The notes under the pieces were generated by a model. It ran no database searches, was not told the origin of the DNA, and worked only from the letters and a program-made list of their open reading frames with translations. Below are positions 9,501-14,831 of a stretch of DNA of 42,128 nucleotides, piece by piece (position 1 is the first letter of the stretch; each line of letters starts with the position of its first letter). Made by a program: the position numbers and the translations under genes. Source of the stretch: JAFARZ01 sp035651595 (lineage in GTDB: Bacteria; Actinomycetota; Actinomycetes; Streptosporangiales; Streptosporangiaceae); the NCBI GenBank assembly GCA_035651595.1, contig DASRFJ010000078.1, positions 1-42,128 on the forward strand, given 5' to 3'.

Positions 9501-9788
9501 TGGGGTGGTGAAGGTGACGTTCTGGCCGCTTGTTAGCGTCACCGCCTTGCGGGCCGAGGCTTCGTCGGCCAGCTGCCCCTGCGTGTAGCTCGGGCCGATG
9601 ACCGTTCCGTTGGTGGCGGAGTTTTCCGCTTGTACTTCGGTGTATGGCAGGCTGGCGCCGCCGCCGCCCGTGGCCGCTGCTGCCGCGGACTGGACCCCCA
9701 CCGTTGCGAGGCCGGCGATCGATAGCGACAGCGTGCTGATGACGAGGATGAGCTTCCGTCTCGGATCTCTGACTGGGTGAAACACCAT
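6534..9788 (-). CDS. Secreted GH87-like alpha-1,3-glucanase (mycodextranase type) with twin F5/8C domains
   Basis: A 1084-aa extracellular enzyme. A signal peptide (1-38) follows a basic start. Residues about 45-200 are a CBM6/35-like carbohydrate-binding module, and 210-590 a right-handed parallel beta-helix beginning GTNDSTTAFNNAI. Three aspartates in TADGINFHGG and NTGDDGIATW (358, 381, 382) match the catalytic Asp cluster known for GH87, which hydrolyses alpha-1,3-glucan or nigeran. Two choice-of-anchor-D (immunoglobulin-like) repeats (598-800) and two F5/8 type C (CBM32-like) domains (803-940, 945-1083) follow. AGGAG sits two bases before ATG 9788 or five before GTG 9785; either start leaves the signal intact. 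An upstream in-frame extension to 9923 is unlikely. Role: fungal cell-wall or dental-type alpha-glucan degradation; exact specificity is inferred. Confidence 0.8.
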   Translation of the reverse strand: MVFHPVRDPRRKLILVISTLSLSIAGLATVGVQSAAAAATGGGGASLPYTEVQAENSATNGTVIGPSYTQGQLADEASARKAVTLTSGQNVTFTTPVATNSIDFRYSIPDSSDGSVYTTSLSLYINGTKQSDFTLTNAYSWYYGSYPFTNTPGSNPHHFYDEVHRLFATTYPAGTAFKLQVDAEDTASSYTIDFADFEQVGPALTQPSGSVSVTGEGADPSGTNDSTTAFNNAIAAAGAGGTVWIPPGTYNIPGHISVNNITIAGAGMWYSTVTGTAPGFYGNSAPSPSTNVHLENFAIFGNVQERCDSCQVNGIGGAMSSSTVSNIWIEHMKVGAWLDGPMNGLTFSGMRIRNTTADGINFHGGVTNSTVTNSDIRNTGDDGIATWADSSIGADANDTISSNTVQLQQLANGIAIYGGHDNTVSGNLVVDTGITQGGGIQVGQRFSSTPVGTTTIANNTMIRDGSLDPNWLFGVGALWFDGSQGAITGPINVTNALIEQSPYEAIQWVEGTVSGVNLNNVTIAGTGTFALQEQTGGTASATNVTATGVAQANQGNPPSYSCEGTNFTIADNGGNSGISPTQCNGTSPPPVYPPYPSNGVTVSPTALNFGSVATGSTSAAQTVTVSNPTNAAASVSGISTSGDFAQTSNCGTSIAANGSCTVSVTFKPTAAGSRTGTLTVNAGGVTNAASLSGTGTAPGPVLTASPASLSFARTVIGSTAAPRTVTVTNSGTTSATISGVAVTGDFSQTNNCGTVAAGGSCTVTVTFRPTAGGSRTGTLTVTSNAGNSPATVGLSGTGIDSTTNLAAGQPASASSQNSPYVAANMTDTDPSTYWESVNGTFPQWGQVDLGQSYSIGKVVLRLPPSTAWGARTETLSILGSTDGATFTTIVGSASYTFDPNANSNTVAITFNPATARYVRANITANTGWPAGQISDFAVYPAVGGGAVNLALNQPASASGFTQTYAPANAVDGNTSSYWESTDNAFPQWLQVDLGATKSFGRIVLDLPPSTAWGTRTQTLSVLGSTDGANFTTIVGSAGYTFDPATGNTVTITFAAASYRYVRLNVTANTGWPAGQVSELQIWNS

Positions 9789-9989
9789 GGCTCCTCTCGC
9801 CGCGGACGCCGGAGCCGACCGGTCAGCGCCGCGGTCAGGCGGGGGAAGGGGGTCGTGAGCTACATAGCGTGAAGAGCGGTTAACCCAGACGGTAAACTCT
9901 CCGACATGATCCTGCAATATCAAAACGAAAAGTCGGCAGATTACAACGAATTATTGGAAACTTACAACAAGCTTGCGGCCGGGGGCTGG

Positions 9990-10058
9990 TTCAGCTCAGT
10001 TCAGCTCAGTTCAGCTCGGTTCAGCGCGGTTCAGCGCGGTTCAGCTCGGTTCAGCTCG
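9990..10058 (+). repeat. 10-bp tandem repeat, about seven copies
   Basis: Unit TCAGCTCGGT with variants TCAGCTCAGT and TCAGCGCGGT, repeated head to tail seven times without spacers. It lies about 200 bases upstream of the GH87-like gene. The period of 10 bp is close to one helical turn. Confidence 0.9.
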
Positions 10059-10170
10059 TGCGTCTTGCCGGGCGGTTCGCGGCGCCCGTAGCGGCGGGTA
10101 CGGCCCGGCCACCCCGATGCCGTCGGTTCAGGCCAGCGAGAATGCGATATTCGCACACATATATGATTCG

Positions 10171-10189
10171 TATACCCCGCCTGGGTATA
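10171..10189. repeat. Short inverted repeat TATACCC/GGGTATA
   Basis: Two perfect 7-base arms with a 5-base loop, immediately beside the larger inverted repeat at 10193-10250. Confidence 0.5.
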
Positions 10190-10192
10190 TAC

Positions 10193-10250
10193 TTCATGAT
10201 CACGAAGGGTTTTACGACCTATAGCACGTACAACCCTTCGTGATCATGAA
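10193..10250. repeat. Perfect 19-bp inverted repeat with 20-base loop
   Basis: TTCATGATCACGAAGGGTT (10193-10211) is exactly complementary to 10232-10250. No gene reads into it at close range: L31 ends at 10347 and the GH87-like gene starts at 9788. It is either a strong bidirectional terminator or a copy of a dispersed palindromic element. Confidence 0.85.
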
Positions 10251-10304
10251 CTACGCCACGCGAACCGCGGTTACGAAACCCTGCATAGCAGGGCAAACTG
10301 GACC

Positions 10305-10336
10305 GCATACCCCCTGGCTGTAGCTAGGGGGTATGC
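10305..10336 (-). terminator. Stem-loop terminator of the L33-L31 operon
   Basis: GCATACCCCCT and AGGGGGTATGC form a perfect 11-bp stem, extendable by loop pairing, beginning 10 bases after the L31 stop. Confidence 0.7.
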
Positions 10337-10346
10337 CGGCGGTCCG

Positions 10347-10616
10347 TCAGGCGCGCTTGGCGTTATCGCCATAATTGCCGCCATAACGGCGGCGGAACTG
10401 CTCCACGCGCCCCGCCGTGTCGAGGACACGCGTCTGCCCCGTGTAGAACGGGTGGCTCGCCGAGGAGATCTCGACGTCGACGACCGGATAGGTGCGGCCG
10501 TCCTCCCAGGCGATGGTTCGCTCGCTGGTCGCGGTCGACCTGGTGAGGAACGTGAGGTTCGCCGCGCGGTCGCGGAAGACAACCGGATGGTAGTCCGGGT
10601 GGATGCCTTGCTTCAT
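10347..10616 (-). CDS. rpmE2: 50S ribosomal protein L31 type B (zinc-free form)
   Basis: An 89-aa basic protein beginning MKQGIHPDYHPVVFRD and containing SSASHPFYTGQTRVLDTAGR and VEQFRRRYG, the hallmarks of type B L31. It has none of the CxxC zinc-ribbon cysteines of the ordinary type A protein. In many bacteria such C-minus paralogues replace the zinc-containing protein on the ribosome during zinc starvation, freeing zinc. The start lies two bases after the L33 stop, so the two are co-transcribed. A Zur-like palindrome upstream of L33 fits the usual zinc control. Confidence 0.97.
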   Translation of the reverse strand: MKQGIHPDYHPVVFRDRAANLTFLTRSTATSERTIAWEDGRTYPVVDVEISSASHPFYTGQTRVLDTAGRVEQFRRRYGGNYGDNAKRA

Positions 10617-10618
10617 GG

Positions 10619-10783
10619 TTACCTCTCCTCCCGGAAGTCGACGTGGCGGCCGATCACCGGGTCGTACTTGCGGACGACCAGGCGATCAGGATCGTTGCGC
10701 CGGCTCTTCCTGGTCACGTACGTATAGCCAGTCCCAGCGGTCGACCTGAGCTTGACGACTGGACGAAGTGTGCTGCGACTCAT
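10619..10783 (-). CDS. rpmG: 50S ribosomal protein L33 (zinc-free form)
   Basis: A 54-aa basic protein containing RPVVKLRSTAGTGYTYVTRK and a C-terminal KYDPVIGRHVDFREER, typical of bacterial L33. The Cys pairs of the zinc-binding form are absent, so it is the C-minus paralogue. ATG 10783 is chosen because it gives the standard length; an upstream in-frame extension would run through the Zur-like site. It is first in a two-gene operon with L31 type B. The L28 and S14 paralogues often found in such operons are missing here. Confidence 0.95.
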   Translation of the reverse strand: MSRSTLRPVVKLRSTAGTGYTYVTRKSRRNDPDRLVVRKYDPVIGRHVDFREER

Positions 10784-10799
10784 GCCCCACTGAACAAGA

Positions 10800-10820
10800 T
10801 GACAATGAAAATCATTCCCG
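10800..10820 (-). promoter_or_regulatory. Zur-like operator upstream of L33-L31
   Basis: AATGAAAATCATT (10804-10816) has two 5-base complementary arms around AAA, within TGACAATGAAAATCATTCCC. This matches the AT-rich palindromes bound by actinobacterial Zur. It sits 17 bases upstream of the L33 start, where a repressor would block transcription. Confidence 0.7.
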
Positions 10821-10916
10821 AGTGGCTCTCGCGCGTGCTGGGCGTGGCACGGCACGCCCTGGAGTTACCGAAGTGGCGCCGACGCCCGCCGGGCGCGCCC
10901 CCCGCCGCGCGGACTT

Positions 10917-10930
10917 CCGGACATATCCGA
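10917..10930. repeat. Imperfect palindrome CCGGACATATCCGA
   Basis: It matches 12 of 14 bases of the perfect palindrome at 11397-11410 on the other side of the repeat element, and the flanking 10-15 bases are also similar (GCGCG before, CGGGCA after). Confidence 0.4.
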
Positions 10931-10985
10931 TTTGCCGGGCACGGCCCTTGTTCTTCCGTGGCTCGCGCCACCTCGAGGAGGATCC

Positions 10986-11349
10986 GAAATGATTGCGGAC
11001 AGTTACCCGCCAGTTCGGACGCCGCTGGTGAATTGTGCGCGCGTGCCGTGCCGTCGCCGGCAGGCCGTCGGGCCGCCGGGCCTGGCCGCGCGGCGCCTGC
11101 GCCTGGAGTGCAGTGTGCGGCTACCGGGACAGGAGCGCACCCGCAGTCCGTCATCAACGTGGAAGATTTCCCCTTCGTGGAAGACCGGCCCCCGTGAACA
11201 GGGGTCCCGCTACCACAAAGGGAAAAACCACCACGCTATCGAGGCCCATCAAGCCAGCCGCACGCCCACCGGGCAGCCAGCGACCCGGGCAAACCCCGGA
11301 ATAAGCCAACGAGGTCCAAACAGGGAGGGTAAGTGTCCGCAATGATTTC
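10986..11349 (+). mobile_element. MITE-like repeat element, copy A
   Basis: A 364-bp element with about 35-bp terminal inverted repeats. The left end (10986-11020) and the complement of the right end (11314-11349) share GAAAT, ATTGCGGACA, TTACCC and GGAC blocks with few mismatches. The interior is highly similar to copy B at 31374-31745, for example GGAGTGCAGTGTGCGGCT and CACCACGCTATCGAGGC. An internal stem (11171-11180 with 11213-11222) encloses a 32-base loop. It lies between the L33 and monooxygenase genes. A reading frame from ATG 10989 is open here but closed after 14 codons in copy B, so it is probably non-coding. Confidence 0.75.
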
Positions 11350-11396
11350 CAGACCGATTCGGAGCCCGGGACGACCGCGGAAGCGCCGCGCGCATA

Positions 11397-11410
11397 CCGG
11401 ATATATCCGG
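11397..11410. repeat. Perfect palindrome CCGGATATATCCGG
   Basis: A 14-bp palindrome about 105 bases beyond the monooxygenase stop and 48 bases beyond repeat copy A. It resembles 10917-10930. Confidence 0.5.
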
Positions 11411-11471
11411 ATATTTCGGGCAGCCGCCGCAGGCGGGCGCGGCGGGGCTCGCTGGGGGCGGGGCTCGCTGG

Positions 11472-11511
11472 GGTGGGCGTTGCGGTGGGCGTTGCGGTGG
11501 GCGTTGGGGCG
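11472..11511 (+). repeat. 12-bp tandem repeat GGTGGGCGTTGC, about three copies
   Basis: Three head-to-tail G-rich units lie just after the monooxygenase stop, preceded by two copies of GGGGCTCGCTGG. It may act as an unstructured G-rich 3' region. Confidence 0.7.
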
Positions 11512-11514
11512 GGG

Positions 11515-12735
11515 CTAGTCCCACTGGATCTGGTAGCGGTGGATGGGGCCGAACATCTTCTCGGGGGTCAGGAAGGTCTTGAGGGCGATGGGGGCGACCA
11601 GGCTCAGGACCCTTTTGGCGACCGGGCCGGCGGCCTTGTTGTTGTTTGTCTTCTTGGCGTTCGCGGCGATCTTCTCGACGCGGGGGCGGCGCAGGCTCTC
11701 GTAGGCGGCGAACGCCGCCCGGGGGTCCGGTATGTCCCGCAGGCAGCGCGCCAGTTCGATCGCGCTCTCGATGGACAGCGACGCGCCCTGACCTGAACTG
11801 GATGACGGCGCGTGCACGGCGTCGCCGGTCAGCACCACGCGGCCGCGGTACCAGCGCGGCACCGGCGGCATCATTTCCAGCGGGCCGGCCAGCATGAGGT
11901 CTTCCGGGCTGGTCTGGTCGAGGATCGCCTCGGCCGGGATGTCGCCCGCGTGGGCTTCCCGGAGCAGGCGCAGCCACGAGTCGGCGGGGGCCCGGCGCAC
12001 CTCGGCGAGCGTCATGGGCTGCTCGTTCGGCAGGTTGCTGAACAGCGCGACGGTGCCGTCGGGCCTGGTCCAGTAGCCGAAGAACGCCCGCTTGCCGAAC
12101 GCGAAGTGCATGGTGCCCGGGTCGCCCCCGACCCAGGCCCCGACCCCGCCCCCTGCGCCGGCCCCCGCGACTCGTACCCTGCCGGACACGCCGAACCCGA
12201 GCAACCCCGTGTACTCGGGTCCCGGCGCGGCCGGGTCGATGAGCTCGCGGACCGTGGAGCGAATGCCGTCCGCGCCGATCAGCACGCCCCCGTGAGCGGT
12301 GCTGCCGTCCGCGAACCTGGCGATCACTCCGTCCGGCGTCTCCTGCACGCCGGTCAGCCGCTTGCCGTACTCGACCCGGACACCGGCGGCGGCGACCTGG
12401 TCCCGCAGCACGCCGAACAGGTCCTTGCGCCACAGGGTCAGGCTCGGCGGCAGGCCGGGCAGCCCGCTGACCTTGCCGATCCGCCGGCCCCGGCCATCCT
12501 CGAAGACCATGTGCGGCATGGGCTGGCCGACGGCGGCGAGCGCGTCGCCGACGCCGACGAGCCCGAGCGCGGCCAGGCCGTTCGGCGCCAGCGTGAGCAC
12601 GCCCCCGACGTCGTCGGCCGCGGTCGGGTACGCCTCGAACACGGTCACCTCGACGCCGGCCTTGCGCAGCGCGAGCGCCGTCACCGGTCCCGCGATCCCG
12701 GCCCCGATGACCAGCGCGGACTCGATGCGCGCCAT
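11515..12735 (-). CDS. FAD-dependent monooxygenase (PHBH/aromatic hydroxylase family)
   Basis: A 406-aa flavoprotein. The N-terminal Rossmann motif GAGIAG (11-16), the DG-type segment GGVLIGADGIRSTVRE, and the second FAD motif GDAVHAP (304-310) followed by a GQGASLSIESA helix are those of class A flavin monooxygenases, which use NAD(P)H and oxygen to hydroxylate or epoxidise small molecules. ATG 12735 is chosen because GGGGA lies five bases upstream; an ATG at 12747 lacks this. The last 45 residues are a basic, Lys/Asn-containing tail (KKTNNNKAAGPVAKR). It is divergent from the histidine kinase gene, with a palindrome between them. Substrate unknown; a xenobiotic or secondary-metabolite role is possible. 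Confidence 0.88.
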   Translation of the reverse strand: MARIESALVIGAGIAGPVTALALRKAGVEVTVFEAYPTAADDVGGVLTLAPNGLAALGLVGVGDALAAVGQPMPHMVFEDGRGRRIGKVSGLPGLPPSLTLWRKDLFGVLRDQVAAAGVRVEYGKRLTGVQETPDGVIARFADGSTAHGGVLIGADGIRSTVRELIDPAAPGPEYTGLLGFGVSGRVRVAGAGAGGGVGAWVGGDPGTMHFAFGKRAFFGYWTRPDGTVALFSNLPNEQPMTLAEVRRAPADSWLRLLREAHAGDIPAEAILDQTSPEDLMLAGPLEMMPPVPRWYRGRVVLTGDAVHAPSSSSGQGASLSIESAIELARCLRDIPDPRAAFAAYESLRRPRVEKIAANAKKTNNNKAAGPVAKRVLSLVAPIALKTFLTPEKMFGPIHRYQIQWD

Positions 12736-12830
12736 ATCTTTCCCCATGTCAATCGAGGGTGCCAGGCGGGCGAGTGCTCTTGGTAGTGCCCCGGGCACCG
12801 GTCACGTCTGCCGCCAGCACGGTGCGGAAT

Positions 12831-12843
12831 GTGCAATTTGCAC
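12831..12843. promoter_or_regulatory. Palindrome GTGCAATTTGCAC in the divergent promoter region
   Basis: Perfect 6-base arms around one T, nested inside wider complementary blocks GTGCGGAAT and ATTCGCAC. It lies in the 152-base gap between the monooxygenase and kinase starts and is a good operator candidate, although no dedicated one-component regulator adjoins it. Confidence 0.45.
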
Positions 12844-12887
12844 TTATTGTTGGGATTCGCACTTGAGGGCCTGGGAAAGGATCACGC

Positions 12888-14831
12888 TTGACGGGGGCTG
12901 AGCAGCCAAGGGACCAGCCACGGGACCCGCCACAGGACCAGCCACGGGAGCGCGCGGCGCTGTCATTCGGCTACGCGCTGCTGGCGTTCATCCTCGCGTT
13001 CCTGTGCGCGGTGCGTATCTCCTACGCCACTAGCCTTCGGCTGCCGCAGCCAACGGCAACCGTGCTGATCGTGGCGGCGGTCGCGGTGCAGTGCTGCTAT
13101 CTGCTGCGCCTCCGCCGCTGGGCCGGCCCGGTACTGCTCGTCGCGGCCCTGCTGCTCGAAGTGCCGTTCCTGGCCTGGCATCAGCCGACGGCCGGCGTGC
13201 CGTCGGCGCTGGCCGTCGTGATCCTCATGTCGCTGCCGTCCCCGCTGTCGTGGTGGCTGGTTGCCGCCGGAACGGCCGCGCTGATGAGCTACGACGCCGT
13301 GCTGAAGCCGGAGACCTCCCTCGTCCTCTACACCGGCACCGAGCTGATCGACAACGCGATGTTCGTCTTCGTGGTGCTCCAGCTCCTCGCCACCATCCGC
13401 CGGCTCCATGCCACCCGGGCCAGGCTGGCCGAACTGGCGGTGGTCACCGAGCGGCTGCGGGCGGCCGGGGACCTGCGGGCCGCGATCGGTGACGGGCTCG
13501 ACGAGATCTCGGACCACCTGCGAGGAGTCACCGCCCTCCTGCCGACGGACCCAAAGGACCCGGCGGACTGGCTGGCCACGGCGGAGGCGGAGCTGGCGCG
13601 GGTCATCGCGATCGCGCGGCGCTGCCTGGCGGACGCACGGACGGTGGCGCGCGGCTACCGGGCGATCGGCCCCGCCCCGACGCCGGCGGCGACGCAGGCC
13701 GCGGAGGACCTGTCCACCACGGTGGCCCGGCGCGCCGGGCTCGCGGTCGTCATCGCGGTCATGCTCCAGGAGGTCGCCGACCTGTGGGACATCAACCGGC
13801 CCGGCTGGGGCGCGATGACCGCGACGGCGCTGTGCTGGGTCGCGATCTGCGTGCTCCAGTTCCGGCACAGCGGGGGCGGCCCCCCAAACCGGTGGCCGTG
13901 GACGCTGGCGGCTCAGGCGGCGGTCACCGCCGCGCTGCTCGGCTCGCCCTGGTGGGGGTCCGCCGCGATAGCGACCGGCTTCCTCGTCGCGTCGATCATG
14001 CTGCTCGTGCCGCGCCCGTGGTGCTGGCCGCTGGCCGGCGTCCTGCTCGGCACCGATCTGGCGCTGGTCGGGTACTACCACGCGTACGGCATCAGCGAGA
14101 CCGCGTACCAGATGTTCGCGATCGCCGGGTTCACGCTGGTCATCTACGCGTTCTCCCGGCTCGCCGGGCTCAGTACCGAGCTGAGCAAGACGCGCGAACG
14201 AGTCGCCCAGCTCGCCGTCCTGCGCGAACGTCTGCGGCTGGCCCAGGACATGCACGACCTGCTCGGCCTCGGCCTGTCCGCGATCGCACTGCGCGGCGAG
14301 CTGGCCGTGCGGCTCCTCCCCCGCGATCCGGACCGGGCCGCGGCCGAGATCGCCGAGCTTGCCATGATCGTCGCCGCGGCGGAGGCCGAAGTCCGCTCGG
14401 TAACCGGCAGCCCGGCGCTCCCGTCGTTCGAGGCCGAGGTCGCCTCGGCGCGGGCGGTGCTCGAGACGGCCGGGGTCACGGTGCGGACCCGCCTCGCGCC
14501 CGGTGCGCCGCCGGACTGCTCGGACGCGCTGTTCGCGGTGGTGCTGCGCGAGGCGGTGACCAACGTGCTGCGGCACAGCACGGCCGGGGTGTGCGAGATC
14601 GAGACCAGCACGGACGGGACCGAGGTCACGCTGCGCGTGCGCAACGACGGGGTCGCAGCGAGCCCGAACGGACACGGGTCCGGGCTGGCCAACCTGACCG
14701 ATCGATTGCACCGGGCCGGCGGGACGCTGGGCGTGTGCGTGACGGAAGGCGCGTTCACGCTGACCGCGTGCGTGCCCGCCGGCCCCGCTCACGTGGAGCG
14801 GGACCAGCGGGACGCGGTTATGTCGTTATGA
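12888..14831 (+). CDS. Sensor histidine kinase (NarL/DesK type) with tandem, half-degenerate architecture
   Basis: A 647-aa membrane kinase. The TTG start at 12888 follows GGAAAGGA by six bases. The N-terminal half has about five membrane helices (25-155) then RLRAAGDLRAAIGDGLDEIS, which aligns with a HisKA_3 helix but has Arg197 where the phospho-accepting His should be. A second membrane block (about 275-425) is followed by an intact HisKA_3 helix, LAQDMHDLLG with His456, and a HATPase_c domain with N-box EAVTNVLRHS and G-box GHGSGLANLTDRL. The protein looks like an internal duplication in which the first kinase half lost its His and ATPase domain. No response regulator gene lies nearby. 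The 3' end overlaps the convergent exporter gene by six bases. Confidence 0.85.
   Translation: MTGAEQPRDQPRDPPQDQPRERAALSFGYALLAFILAFLCAVRISYATSLRLPQPTATVLIVAAVAVQCCYLLRLRRWAGPVLLVAALLLEVPFLAWHQPTAGVPSALAVVILMSLPSPLSWWLVAAGTAALMSYDAVLKPETSLVLYTGTELIDNAMFVFVVLQLLATIRRLHATRARLAELAVVTERLRAAGDLRAAIGDGLDEISDHLRGVTALLPTDPKDPADWLATAEAELARVIAIARRCLADARTVARGYRAIGPAPTPAATQAAEDLSTTVARRAGLAVVIAVMLQEVADLWDINRPGWGAMTATALCWVAICVLQFRHSGGGPPNRWPWTLAAQAAVTAALLGSPWWGSAAIATGFLVASIMLLVPRPWCWPLAGVLLGTDLALVGYYHAYGISETAYQMFAIAGFTLVIYAFSRLAGLSTELSKTRERVAQLAVLRERLRLAQDMHDLLGLGLSAIALRGELAVRLLPRDPDRAAAEIAELAMIVAAAEAEVRSVTGSPALPSFEAEVASARAVLETAGVTVRTRLAPGAPPDCSDALFAVVLREAVTNVLRHSTAGVCEIETSTDGTEVTLRVRNDGVAASPNGHGSGLANLTDRLHRAGGTLGVCVTEGAFTLTACVPAGPAHVERDQRDAVMSL

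Noticed and set aside
9990..10058. CRISPR array
   Set aside because: Units are contiguous 10-mers without spacers and no cas gene is present.
10989..11345. Protein-coding gene inside repeat copy A
   Set aside because: It has a plausible ribosome-binding site (GAGGAGG), but the same frame stops after 14 codons in copy B and later segments are shifted, so protein conservation is not supported.
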